Source: Corbicula japonica
Taxonomy: Eukaryota > Mollusca > Bivalvia > Venerida > Cyrenidae
Assembly: GCA_038501625.1 (NCBI GenBank)
Contig: JAZAYU010000365.1
Location: 62,001 to 126,000 of the forward strand
Direction of reading: 5' to 3'
Length of the DNA stretch: 64,000 nt
Shown piece by piece: positions 47,370 through 58,750 of this stretch. How positions within the stretch are numbered: position 1 is the first letter of the stretch; each line of letters opens with the position of its first letter. The position numbers and the translations under genes were made by a program. Under the pieces are notes generated by a model, which was given only the letters and a program-made list of their open reading frames with translations, did no database searches and was not told the origin of the DNA.

Positions 47370-47450
47370 CTGGTCACCTGTTTATGTTTTTGATTTTAGG
47401 CACTAATCCCAATACATAAAACTGAAACTGGAGACTAATTACTTTTTCAA

Positions 47451-48408
47451 TACAATTCCTGTAAATTTGGTTGCTGCAAGTGTTGCATACAAAACTGTTT
47501 GAACTCTTTTACGATACAATTCCTGTAAATTTGGTTGATGCAAGTGTTGCATGCAAAACTGTTTGGACTCCTTTACGATACAATTCCTGTAAATTTGGTT
47601 GCTGCAAGTGTTGCATGCAAAACTGTTTGAACTCCTTTACGATACAATTCCTGTAAATTTGGTTGCTGCAAGTGTTGCATGCAAAACTGTTTGAACTTCT
47701 TCACGATACAATTCCTGTAAATTTGGTTGCTGCAAGTGTCGCATGCAAAACTGTTTGAACTCTTTTACGATACAATTCCTGTAAATTTGGTTGCTGCAAG
47801 TGTTGCATGCAAAACTGTTTGGACTCCTTTACGATACAATTCCTGTAAATTTGGTTGCTTCAAGTGTTGCATGCAAAACTGTTTGTACTCCTTTACGATA
47901 CAATTCCTGTAAATTTGGTTGCTGCAAGTGTTGCGTGCAAAACTGATTGAACTCCTTTACGATACAATTCCTGTAAATTTGGTTGCTGCAAGTGTTGCAT
48001 GCAAAACTGTTTGGACTCCTTTACGATACAATTCCTGTAAATTTGGTTGCTGCAAGTGTTGCATGCAAAACTGTTTGAACTCCTTTACGATACAATTCCT
48101 GTAAATTTGGTTGCTGCAAGTGTTGCATGCAAAACTGTTTGGACTCCTTTACGATACAATTCCTGTAAATTTGGTTGCTGCAAGTGTTGCATGCAAAACT
48201 GTTTGAACTCCTTTACGATACAATTCCTGTAAATTTGGTTGCTGCAAGTGTTGCATGCAAAACTGTTTGGACTTCTTTACGATACAATTCCTGAAAATTT
48301 GGCTGCTGCAAGTGTTGCATGCAAAACTGTTTGAACTCCTTTACGATACAATTCCTATAAATTTGGTTGCTGCAAGAGTTGCATGCAAAACTGTTTGAAC
48401 TCCTTTTT
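47451..48408. repeat. 64-bp minisatellite, ~15 units
   Basis: Unit: ACGATACAATTCCTGTAAAT, TTGGTTGCTGCAAGTGTTGC, ATGCAAAACTGTTTGAACTC, CTTT. Very homogeneous (1-3 changes per unit). 64 is not a multiple of 3, so the repeated short ORFs within it are artefacts. A GAACTC/GGACTC alternation marks a dimeric 128-bp period in its right half. Confidence 0.95.
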
Positions 48409-48877
48409 TACTTATAAGAATGTGTTATGACAGGGCCAGACTTAAAATATTCTTTGTTTTCCCATCCCGACCCAGGCAGATGAAGTATGGTTGGTAGGTA
48501 GGTCAAAATAGTTTTTATTTGAAAGTTTTTTTAAGAATGATCCACATATCAAATAACTCCAAGGAGAATTACAAAACTATAAAATTTGAATATGTACCAA
48601 GTTTACATGATTATAATTGTAGATGAATGCCTTTCTGCAAAAGACCAAGTCATCCGGATTCGTAATGAAACTGGTTAAAAATAAATGCATTTTTCGTCTC
48701 CAGGTTTTAGAACCAAATAAATAAAATATTATTTAGGTTTCGTCGATAAAATTTATCGGGTCGCGCCGATTTTTTCGGGTTGGGCATGGATGGGGAAACA
48801 AACAATATTTAATTTTAGGCCCAGTCTGGCATGCAACCCTCAAAATGTATTCTGTTGTTTACTGTAAATTCATGTGT

Positions 48878-49017
48878 CCAAGGTTATAAAACAGAGCATG
48901 GAAACCAGTCTCAAATCTCAAGCATCTGATTGGCTGAAATGGCGACCAGTCGCCATTTCAGCCAATCAGATGCTTGAGATTTGAGACTGGTTTCCAATCT
49001 CAGCTTTATAACCTTGG
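48878..49017. mobile_element. 140-bp near-perfect palindrome (family B), copy 2
   Basis: Virtually identical to 38891-39030, including the same arm asymmetry (GAGCATGGAAACC against GAGATTGGAAACC). The only clear arm difference is ACTGAGC to ACAGAGC. Confidence 0.92.
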
Positions 49018-49126
49018 AACATGATTATTCCTGGCATACTTATTTTCATGGACTGCAAGGGAAGATAATCCATGAATTCAAACCCCCTCAAATTATTGAA
49101 CTTTACATTACTTTAATAAAAACAAG

Positions 49127-49790
49127 AGACTGTCAAAGACAGGTGAAGCTCCCCTAACAGTTATTTTGTCACAAAAATGGTTAGTAATGCATAACTATTG
49201 AGGTGAATTTTGAAAATGGTGAAGTGCTATAAAATCAGACAATTTTAAAATCCAACTATAAACAACAGCCAGATATGATTTTGCTTCAAGGTCATTTGGT
49301 GACCTTGACCTATAAGGAAGCATCCCAAATGTTGCACGACATGTAGTCTCAATATGGTAATCATTTCTGTGAAATAATTTTAAAATCCAACTTCAAATAA
49401 AAAATAAAAAATTTATGGGCTGGACACATGTTGCTACAGGGTCATGCTGTGACCTTGACCTTCAGGGTAGTGACCAAAATGTTGCGCCTAACATGTCGTC
49501 TCCTTGTGATGATCTCATCTGTGAAATAATTTAAAAATCTGACTTATAATAAAAACAAAGTTATGTGCCAGACACGATGTTGCTTCATGGTCATGCTATG
49601 ACCTTGACCTTTAAGGTAGCCAACAAAATGTTGTGCTCGACATATCATCTCAATATGGTGATCATTTCTGTGTAAAATCCGACTTCAAATAATAAAGTTT
49701 TGGGCCAGACACAATGTTTCTACAAGGTCATGCTGTAACCTTGACCTTTAAGGTTACGAGTGACCAAAAATTTTGATGCCTACTTTTTTA
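49127..49790. repeat. Degenerate tandem repeat, ~125-bp unit (GTGACCTTGACCTTTAAGG)
   Basis: Four units marked by TGACCTTGACCT at about 49300, 49450, 49600 and 49738, each followed by CAAAATGTTG and TCATTTCTGTG. Opens with ACAAGAGACTGTCAAAGACA. Related fragments occur near 35250 and 53520. Confidence 0.8.
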
Positions 49791-49960
49791 AATGCTGGGA
49801 TGGATCCAGCGTGGTACAGTGGACTTTTTTGGGCAGAAATATTGAACCTTCATAGGGATTTCAGCCTGAAAATTGGAAATTATCATGTAACAACCCCAAA
49901 CAAGCCCCAAACAAACACCCCTTTCTAGAAATTTTGAATCGGACCCTGAAATGCATTCTC
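49790..49960. repeat. Dispersed repeat, copy 1 of 2
   Basis: TTTTTTGGGCAGAAATATTG, GCCTGAAAATTGGAAATTAT and TTGAATCGGACCCTGAAA match 58615-58750 in the same orientation. Confidence 0.6.
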
Positions 49961-50329
49961 TGTGTAAATGTAGGGTATTTTTGTGCAGGTAAAACACACT
50001 GAATGTTATATTCCTATCATTGTCGAAATTAATGCTGGCAATATGCAGGATAAGAGAAATCAAGAAACAATAAAACCTTTCGCACTAATTCCAACAAACA
50101 GAAGTTGAAAATAATCCAAAGATTCTGCTGAATGGAAAAACTATTACTGTTGCTTCAAATTACAGCATACCTGAAAAAAAATCTATTTCTGACTACAAGG
50201 AATACATAAATACAACTTCTAAAAATGTTAATTTCTGTTCCAGAATACACGTTAAGAAACAATAGCAAAAGAATATGATTTGAAAATTGTTAAAGAAGTG
50301 CGCTTCTGCCCTCTATGGACTAAGACCGG

Positions 50330-50430
50330 GCACTCCAAGACTGAACATTGAGAGTCTCAAATCTTAAATATCTTGTTGAAATGGAGACTTGTCTCAATCA
50401 TCTAATAGGCTGAAATGGAAACTGGAAAGA
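50330..50430. mobile_element. Palindromic MITE family B, degenerate
   Basis: GAGAGTCTCAAATCTTAAAT, TTGAAATGGAGACTTGTCTC and TAGGCTGAAATGGAAACTGG retain the core. Confidence 0.5.
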
Positions 50431-50439
50431 CAGGATTTT

Positions 50440-51120
50440 ATTTCCCTGGTAAAATAAACCTGGTATGCAAGAAAAAAATAACCCAAGCATGAATCAATTT
50501 AAAGGAGAAAGTCCTAAGTTTTGTGACATTCTCTGAAAAAAAATTTGGCAGAAAGTGTATTGTGAATTTTTTAATATTTGTGGGGTTATAATTTTTGTGG
50601 AATGCATTGGCAAGTCAATCCAAGTCCAAACACCTCACAAATTATAGAACAGTATTTAAATGTGCTTGTTTAATGGAACCCACGAAAATACCATTTAACC
50701 TCAAACCACAAAACTTCTTGACCACAAAATTAATATAAATACAATGTACATTTAAAGTATTTTAAAATCTAATGAAACCTGGTGACTGAATCAAGACATC
50801 TGAACAAGGTCTACGATTTTAATAGTATTTATTTTGTAACATTTAACAATGGAAATGTTTGATTTCATTTAAGAATATACAACATATATACACCAATTAA
50901 ACATACAATGCTTTGATTTCAAAACATATCTGACATAAAAATTACAAATATGTTAAAATCACTGTTAGCTTATATTTATAGCCATAATTACACAAAGTCA
51001 AATACTGATTTGTTTTTAAATATTTTGCATAAACTGCCATAAGTACATTGAAAAGTTTTTTTTAATCATTAAGTTAAAGGAAATTTACATAAAATTACAA
51101 TTTGTTAACATTGATATAAG
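50440..51120. other. No gene recognised
   Basis: AT-rich intergenic sequence. Confidence 0.45.
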
Positions 51121-51129
51121 TATAATAAC

Positions 51130-51720
51130 ATCATTTTACCTTTGATGTATTTTGTTACTAGTGTGATTGGTAACATATAATTATATAGCAGAAAAAATCT
51201 ATAGCAGTTGGTATTGTTTTTTGTGTTTTACCATCTCATATTCTTAGTAAATTTTATAATCACATGCATCACATACTGTGATTTGGTAACATATAATTAT
51301 GTAACAAAAAAAATCTACAGTTGTCAGGGTAATGGGTTGTTTGTTTTTGATGTTTTACTATCAAAGATTTCTTTGTTACTATTGTAATCACATACTGTGA
51401 TTTTGTAACATATTATAATTATGTAACAGAAAAAAGTCTACTGAGTTTGATGTTATTTTTGTTGTATAAACATCTCATATTCTTTGTCACTGTTTTAATC
51501 ACATACTGTTGTTTTGGTAATCTATAATTATGTAGCATAAAATCTGTCACATACTGTGATTTGGTAACATGTAATTATGTAACAGAAACAAAATCTACTG
51601 TTAGTGGTGTTTGTTACCATCTCTTATTCTTTGTCACTAATGTAAACCAACAAAAATATACTGTGATTGGGTAACATTTAATTATGAAACATAAAAAATG
51701 TAGTATAGTCGGTATTGTTT
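51130..51720. repeat. Degenerate AT-rich tandem repeat, ~110-130-bp unit
   Basis: GTAACATATAATTATGTAAC recurs with changes at about 51168, 51285, 51403, 51515, 51565 and 51671, each followed by AAAAAATCTAC and a TTTTGTTTTACCATCTC-like segment. Confidence 0.8.
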
Positions 51721-52415
51721 CCTTTTTTGTTTTATTTATAATTAACTATCGTTGTTACATTCAGATACCATTTGTATATATAATGATTGTAAAACATAAT
51801 ATTTACATGATTTAACAGATTTAATAAATTAATACATTGAATATTTTGAACAATATTAAAATTTAACACATATCACTAATACAAGTTTGAAAAATGACAA
51901 AAAATATCTGTAACATAAATTATAGGAAAACATGTTAATTTATACACAATCAACAGCACCTCTGAATTTACAAAACATTTAAAGTAACCAGCAGACAACA
52001 TCCATCAAAAAAAAAAATTGAATGCCAGACTAGCGATCATTACCTTTGTGCAAGAAACAGTATAACTCCTTATATTAATGGTACTTGTACAGTTTTTGCA
52101 ATAAGGTGATGTAGTATTATTCTGAAACTGAAAGTTTTCAAGTCCAAAGCTGGAAATAAATCCCCAAAATCTGGAAATCTTATTCATACTAAACAAAATG
52201 ACCCTCCTGATACTGTTTTGTCTAAAATAATACTAAAGCAATTATAATAACAGGTGTCAATTTAAAGCTAGTTTCAGGAATGTTAAAGAAAAAATGCTTT
52301 GAAAAAAATATTAAAAGATGTCATTGATTGAATAAAGGGAATCCAGGAAATTTCAGCTGGAATGACCATATAATATCTTTAAGTCTAAATATCATTTACG
52401 GGTACATGGAATAGC
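51720..52415. other. No gene recognised
   Basis: AT-rich sequence with no supported ORF or element. Confidence 0.45.
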
Positions 52416-52418
52416 TCA

Positions 52419-52625
52419 GGATGCAGTGCACAGGACCTTTGGAGATAATGCACAGGGCCTGTGGAGGTAGTGCACAGGGCTTCAGAAGGCAATACACAGA
52501 ATTTTTAGAGAATGTGCACCTGACTTTAGGATAGAACTGCACAGGACTTTAAGGGGTAGTGCACTGGACTTCTGGGGCAGTGCACAGGACTTTCAGGGTA
52601 GTGCACAGAACTTATGAGGCAATAA
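52419..52625. repeat. Degenerate minisatellite, ~30-bp unit (GTGCACAGG)
   Basis: About seven units of GGAGGTAGTGCACAGGGCTT type, heavily diverged. Confidence 0.8.
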
Positions 52626-52959
52626 ACCAAAATTTTACAAATTTGTTTCACTGACAAATCATTTGCCAATTTACATAAATGCATCATAAAAATTGTTTAT
52701 AAAAATAGGCTTGTCATAATCAAGAAGTGAACTGTACAGTTTTCAATGATTGGGTCATATCTGACCCAAGAAATGACCCAATATATCATTTCTGACCCAA
52801 TACAAGACAAATATGATGTAAATAACAAACAAATGAATTATGAAAAAATATAACATTTTCAAGTAAAAATTGAAAGACCATTGTAAATATAGATCTTTAT
52901 ATTTAGCATGGTATTAGAATGAATACCAAGTCTTATAGTGAATTGAATGTTAAGTTTTA

Positions 52960-53190
52960 AAGTGTTACCTTGAAAAAAAAAGTAAAAGCAAAAACACTTA
53001 ATGAAATGTTGAAGCCCGCCTGCCCACTTGTCTGCCTAATCTTAAAACCAGGGTTTTCAAATGAAAGAAGTTTTACCTTGAATGCTTACTGAGAAAAAGT
53101 AAAACAAAAGACCTCCAAATGTTGACATCCGCCTGCCTGCCCAATGACATACCCCAATCTAATAATAACCAGGATTTTCAAAAGAAAACC
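52960..53190. repeat. Two-copy degenerate direct repeat
   Basis: GTTGAAGCCCGCCTGCCCAC near 53010 and GTTGACATCCGCCTGCCTGC near 53122, each followed by TAACCAGG.TTTTCAAA.GAAA. Confidence 0.55.
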
Positions 53191-53420
53191 TGTTTTAAAA
53201 AAAACAACAAAAAAGAACCAGTGTGTCTTCAGTGCTTTGATTTTTTTTAAATCACAGTAAACATGACCACATTTCCTTGGATGCTAACTGGCACATACAC
53301 AGTGTTTACAAATCAACATTTTCCACAGAGATACAAGCATCAGGGGAAAATAGAAGTTTACCTCAATAATTAGCAATGCTTGATTATTTTTGTGTACCGG
53401 TAAATATCACTCTATTTAAA

Positions 53421-53920
53421 CCTCTTTTAAACACCGGTTTTATTGCATGTGCAACCAGTGTAGATCTAGATCAGATGGCATGGCACACTGATCCAAGTTT
53501 CATAAAATTCCTTTCATGACTCAAACATTTGATCACCAATTGTGACCCTTGATCTAGAGCCAGCATGGCTGAAACAAAGGTTTCAACAATGACTCTTTGA
53601 GGTAAACATTTGATCGAAAGTTCATGAAATTCTTTCTATGGGTTAAGAAGTTAAGGAGCTGACACAAAATATGTGGTTAAAACCTTTAAACACCACTGGT
53701 GACCTTGAGCTGGCCTGGTTGGGACACAGGTTCTGCACATTGTCTTGATGCGGCGAACATTTGGGTGATCTACTCTGGTCACACTCTTTAAGTCATAAAA
53801 AAACCAGCAAATCTAAAAGCGAAAAGTGCAGATCCTGATCAGATGATTTGTAAGTGCTGGCTGAGCTGGATCTACACAGTTCACCCAGTGATAAAAGCCT
53901 ATCTCATAGAGTAAGGGTTT
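53421..53920. mobile_element. Family A MITE halves separated by ~250 bp
   Basis: Left piece AACCAGTGTAGATCTAGATC (53455-53490). Right piece AGTCATAAAAAAACCAGCAA to CATAGAGTAAGGGTTTAA (53755-53920). The segment between carries ACATTTGATC direct repeats. Confidence 0.55.
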
Positions 53921-54222
53921 AAGGTAACCTGACTGGGATGGATCTCAATATATTCCAAATAATTTCAGATACTTGTAAACAAAATGTTATTTAGATGCAT
54001 TGGTCCAAATTTTTGCATGACGGAAACATACAAGACCATGTATGAAAGTGATGTATACATACAACGATAAAAATATACAATATTTTTAACCACATGTATG
54101 ACATTTGAAAACATCACTGTAATATCTTCAAATAATGCAAATATATGTGTTTTGATGCCATAGTCAAACCTGATAAGCATGCAAAAAAGTATACATTAAA
54201 AGTATTATATATTACATACACT

Positions 54223-54790
54223 GAGGGTTCTCACTAGACTTGCAAATCAGGGAGAAGTTTTGTCATAACTTTACTGAATTATGGAGAAGTTTGAAGTCAA
54301 CAGCATTCTTTCCCTATATAGTCTATACAAAATGCAATCTGATTAACATCATTTCCTGAAAACAGCTACGCTATCAGGATCTGACGACAAGTAACTAAAA
54401 TGTGTTTTTATCATTAACCCTTTCAACCAATCAGATTGTCACCTACAAAATCACAAAAGTGATAGTAAAATAGTATTTTAAACCATGGAAAGTGTTGACA
54501 GCCTGTGTAAGACATATTTTACTGAATATATATGTGTTTATGTAGTATTGCATTCATTTCTAATGAAATGACATATTCAGATCATTTGTGAGCGTAATAA
54601 ATTATGCTTCCAGCGTTGACAATTTCTTAAAATAGTAATTGGGGAAAACCGCTATTACTTATGTACGGTGTCTGTGGGCCGTCATCAGATCTAACATTTT
54701 GTTAGATCTGACTTTAGTCAGAAATGACTTCTCCCGTAGCCCACTTTTGGGAGACCACTTCTCCCAAGTCTCCCTTTAGTCAGAGCCCTG
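54223..54790. mobile_element. Foldback element with hAT-like ends
   Basis: Left end GAGGGTTCTCACTAGACTTG, right end (reverse complement) CAGGGCTCTGACTAAAGGGA; both lead into GGGAGAAGT. ACACT flanks both sides. The right arm also contains tandem ACTTCTCCC motifs. No transposase is recognised. Confidence 0.6.
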
Positions 54791-54799
54791 ACACTGTAT

Positions 54800-55744
54800 C
54801 AAGCCTCTTACACTGGAAACTTCGATAGCCATGGGCTTAGCTTTAGTTATTTAAAATTTACTTTTCATTAACCTGGTAAAGAACTTACTGTGATTCCTTT
54901 AAATAACAATAAGGAAGTTACGAATCTTCATTATACAAAATATTGTGTTTTCTAGCAGCTATCGTAGCTCAAAATGAGTTTAATTACATATATTTTTTTT
55001 TAATTACATATTAAATTCCCTATATATTTGTTTTTATCACATTTTAGCTTTACTTATTTAGACTTTATTTTTCATAAACCTGGTAATAACTTTCAAATTT
55101 AATAAAGAGATAGGTACAAAACTTTATTATACAAAATATTGTGGTTTCTAGCAGCTTAACTGAGTTATAAATTAGTTAACTTACATATAATTATAACTGT
55201 AAATCCTTTGTGTTTATCATGTTTTAATTTTTTTTCTTTATTCTTTGAATTAATCACCTTAACTAAAAATGTAACCAAATTATATATAACTACCGTATAA
55301 CCCCTTTTAAACACCCCTCCCCTAATAAAAGCCCCCATGTTAATTATTAGGGGAAAAAATCAATAAATCCATATTGATTTTTATCCAATATCCTTCAGAA
55401 TCTAATATTAAATAAAAATAATATATAAAAATAATAAGCGTCCCCCTTTCAGAAAATGTAATGTTTAAAAGGAATTTTACAATATATAATATTTCTAATC
55501 CAATATATAATACAAATGAACACTTAATCAGTGGCATAGCTAGTGACATACGAAATCCACAGCAGCTATTAATGTTGTTAAAGCTATTCATAGCTTATAT
55601 GTTGTCTGTTTGAACTGAACTGAATGATTGAACAAAAGATCAGTTAAATACATTTCCATACAAAATATGTAATATTTTAACCCATGTAAAATAGAAAGAC
55701 ACCACAGCATCGTGTGTCTTGAAAGACATCCATGAGTCACCGTT
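54800..55744. other. No gene recognised
   Basis: AT-rich sequence. ATACAAAATATTGTG.TTTCTAGCAGCT occurs twice (about 54935 and 55129), indicating a decayed 195-bp direct duplication. A C-rich short motif (55292-55336) is the only other landmark. Confidence 0.5.
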
Positions 55745-56095
55745 TCAATGCCATATGCCCTTAACTACATCGCGTAACAGGGGGTTCCATGTGTTGATGG
55801 ATGACAACAACACGAGTGACAGCACAGTGAAAATTACTGTAAAATACTGTCCAGTGGCATTTTCAGTGCCAGATGCCGCTAATACCCTGGAGCAGCATTG
55901 GGTCCTTATGTTGACGGTTCAATGACAGAACAAGTCGCACCGAGATTTTCTGTAAAATTCTGTCAAGACACCTTTTCATGACCAGATGCTTCTCACTACA
56001 CCGGAGCAGCAGGGGGGCCACTTGTAGAGGGTTTGACGACAACACGAGTCGAGGTGAGATTTACTGTCAAATTCTGTCTTGGGGTTAAAGTTCTA
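55745..56095. repeat. Three degenerate ~117-bp tandem units overlapping the GPCR 3' end
   Basis: Units are recognisable by the spaced motif ACAACACGAGT...CTGTAAAAT/ACTGTCAAATTCTGT, near 56040, 55925 and 55808. The first encodes the receptor's final residues; the other two lie in the presumed 3'UTR. They are separated by GGAGCAGCA-containing spacers. Confidence 0.75.
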
Positions 56096-56985
56096 TCACA
56101 GCATCCACTTCGGCATTTTTTACCACAGCAGCGTAATAATTCTCGCAGTCCTCTACGATATTCTAAACTCATAACTGCATAAATGAAAAACTTGTAAAAT
56201 CCATTTCCCATGGCCAACCAAAATGTGACAAAATGTAACTCTTTTGGAATGGAATCTACATAAAAGCTTATTACACGAATTAGACACCACGGTAGCCATG
56301 TGCCAAAGTAAATAACGGAAACTAAAAAGTTTATTTGATAATTGCGAGGTCTTGAAGATACGTCCAATAAAACGGCTTCATACATTTTTTGCTTCTTTTT
56401 AAAGCCATGTGTAAAAAGATAAATATCTGTTATCAATAACGTTAAAACAGGTGGCAGCAGAGCTAAAACGCCAGCTGTAATGAAATATGGTATCTCAGAT
56501 CCAATGTAAACGGTGCAAATGAACACTTCATTGTAGTATCTTGTGTCTTGAAAACTTAGCATTGGGGGTGAGCAAAAACTAATTGCCGCAATCCAGGCAA
56601 ACAAAATCCAGCATAATGACCTGCCCGGAGACATTGTGACCTTGTACCGTTCTGGTTTCCTTACAGCGACATAGTGATCAACATTCATCCATGTTATTGC
56701 GTATAATCCAGAAAGGAACAATATCACCAATAGGTATGCTTGAACGTGACATAATTTTGGCGAATCATCTTGCGAGTAGCCAAAAATAACTCCGTATAAC
56801 GCAAATGGACATATCAGAATTCCGATACATAAATCGGATATAGATACTGAGTACAAATACACTTGATTTATGTTTCTCAAATAATCAGTACATGCGATCA
56901 CAAGTAACGTAACGACGTTTGTTCCTATTGTTACCACTATCATCAAAATCAACACGATCATTTCAAAAATTTCTCCTGTATCCAT
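55996..56985 (-). CDS. Orphan class A (rhodopsin-like) G-protein-coupled receptor, intronless
   Basis: 329 residues with seven hydrophobic segments (about 7-32, 41-68, 80-101, 123-144, 166-192, 219-242, 254-273) and a very short N-terminus. Class A marks seen: D51 (2.50), disulfide cysteines C79 and C157, a DHY variant of DRY (103-105) followed by VAVRKPERY, and TWLP (229-232) in place of CWxP. The NPxxY motif is replaced by KFFIY (265-269). A cysteine cluster (C286, C287, C291, C295, C296) after helix 8 could be palmitoylated. The nearest familiar types are amine/trace-amine-like or GPR21/52-like orphan receptors; the ligand cannot be assigned. The start has A at -3. The last ~27 residues and the stop lie in a 117-bp triplicated repeat. 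Confidence 0.9.
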   Translation of the reverse strand: MDTGEIFEMIVLILMIVVTIGTNVVTLLVIACTDYLRNINQVYLYSVSISDLCIGILICPFALYGVIFGYSQDDSPKLCHVQAYLLVILFLSGLYAITWMNVDHYVAVRKPERYKVTMSPGRSLCWILFAWIAAISFCSPPMLSFQDTRYYNEVFICTVYIGSEIPYFITAGVLALLPPVLTLLITDIYLFTHGFKKKQKMYEAVLLDVSSRPRNYQINFLVSVIYFGTWLPWCLIRVISFYVDSIPKELHFVTFWLAMGNGFYKFFIYAVMSLEYRRGLRELLRCCGKKCRSGCCDRTLTPRQNLTVNLTSTRVVVKPSTSGPPAAPV

Positions 56986-56999
56986 TTTTGGTGTTTATT

Positions 57000-57780
57000 T
57001 CTTTCCTTATCGTGTTTAAAAACAGCTACTAAATTATCCTACTTCTTTTTTTTTGCTGCAATTACATTAACTCAATGTTGGTAATTAAAGTATCTAATCA
57101 CTTCGTTTTATACGATAAATTAAATTAAAAATACATTTTTCTTTCCTTGATAAATCTTCAATAACAACTGGCATTTCCACATTTAGATAAAATCACAGAA
57201 TTTGTTTTCAGTAATAATTTAAAGTTCATTTATCTTCTCCTTAATAAAACCCACAAGGCATTTTCCAGTTCTATCAAATCACAGGAATTGTTTTCTCAAT
57301 TATGACTATTCTAACGTGAACTTCCAGGGATCAGGTGGCAAATGAAAAATAATTCAATATGTTTTAATCCAATTTCCAACTGACGCTTTTAGGCACAAAT
57401 AGAATCCATTATTTGAATCATCTTTTTTTCCATTAGAGAATTATCACAGTTTCAAATCCATTACTATGAACATTCACAAACGCATACTGGGATTTAATTC
57501 TGAGGCTTTGAATCCATTATACGAGTCCCCTGACTAAAGAAAGTCAAGCTAGCAGGAGTCACGTTCCCCAGTTTTAAGCATTTCTAATTAAAAGCTGCTT
57601 TATTCTCAGGTATTAAACAGTTTAGAATTAGTGAAAATCCTAAACAATCCATAAACTATCCATACTCCCTTAACAATGTCCCTTCATATCAATAAACAGT
57701 GTCATTACAAACTCAGGAATGCTTCAAATCGGTAATCTTACTCTTTGGGTTTCTTTACATCCATCTAGATCCTTTTAAAT
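57000..57780. other. GPCR 5' flank; no promoter recognised
   Basis: AT-rich sequence upstream of the receptor start. No TATA box or upstream splice acceptor stands out, so transcription start and any 5' exon are unknown. Confidence 0.4.
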
Positions 57781-57784
57781 TAAT

Positions 57785-58175
57785 AAACACTGTCCCCTAA
57801 AATCCATAAACATTGTTCTTTGATACCAATTAACATTGTCCTTCAATTATCAATTAACAAAGTCTCTTCATATTAATATACATTGTCCTTTAATATCAAT
57901 TAACAATTAATGTCCCTTAATATCAATTAATCACTTCATATAAATAAATAATGTGCCTTTATTTTCATTAACATTGTCCCTTCAATTCCCTTAATATCAA
58001 TAAACATTGTCCTTTAACATCAATAAACATTGTCCCTCAATATCAATTAACATTGTCCATCAAGATTCAATAACATTTTTCATCAATATCAATTAACATT
58101 GTTTCTCAATCAATAAACAATGTCCCTTAATATCAATTTACATTGTCACTTAATTTCAAATACATTGTCCCTTCC
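57785..58175. repeat. Degenerate minisatellite, ~22-25-bp unit
   Basis: About 15 units of AATATCAATTAACATTGTCC type with variable spacing. Confidence 0.85.
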
Positions 58176-58614
58176 TATGAATGTTGACAGTTCAACTCCA
58201 TGACATATTTCTTGATGTGCCCCTTGCAAATCCATACACTGTCTCCTTTAAATTCATTCATCATAAATGGTCCCTTGAGATCCTTCAACAGTCAACAATT
58301 CCTGTCTCTTTGAAATCTATTTGCAATGTTCTCCTCAATCAGAACTGATCACTAGTTCATTCTGTACAGGTATGATGGCACAGTTTACCTGAAAATATAT
58401 AAAAAATAGCCTTTAACGAACTGGAGCGTACACATGTTTGCAACTTATGTAAAAACAATGCTGCAGTAGTACTAGAGTATAAACAATGCAGATGTAAAAG
58501 AATATTGTAACAACAGACAACTGGAAAGCAGATAACTGCAAAAAACAACAAATGGCAAGCATACAAAAGCAACAAAAATCAGGGGTGCATTCAGAGAGAG
58601 TTCAGTAGGTTTGC

Positions 58615-58750
58615 TCAAACTCCTTTTTGGGCAGCAATATTTAGTTTTCTTGGGGATTTTGGCCTGAAAAAGTTGAAAATTATCTTGTATCCACCCTGAT
58701 AATGCCTCCAATGAACCCCCATGTATGGAATTTCTGAATCCGACCCAGAA
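58615..58750. repeat. Dispersed repeat, copy 2 of 2
   Basis: TTTTTGGGCAGCAATATTTA, GGCCTGAAAAAGTTGAAAAT and TCTGAATCCGACCCAGAAA match 49805-49955. It runs directly into the 56-bp minisatellite. Confidence 0.6.

Larger units (their letters stand above)
45140..47370. repeat. Triplicated host segment, each followed by a family A MITE
   Basis: GAGTGAGTTTGATCAACAAT (45145), GAGGAGTTTGATCAACAGTA (46726) and GCGAGTTTGATTAACAGTTA (47095) each lead into a TTAACCC MITE start (45188, 46772, 47138). The first MITE is truncated at about 45330, next to the family D copy (45344-46528). Confidence 0.7.

Noticed and set aside
47471..48232. Repeated 61-residue ORFs
   Set aside because: Each spans about three 64-bp units and stops; they are phase artefacts of the minisatellite.
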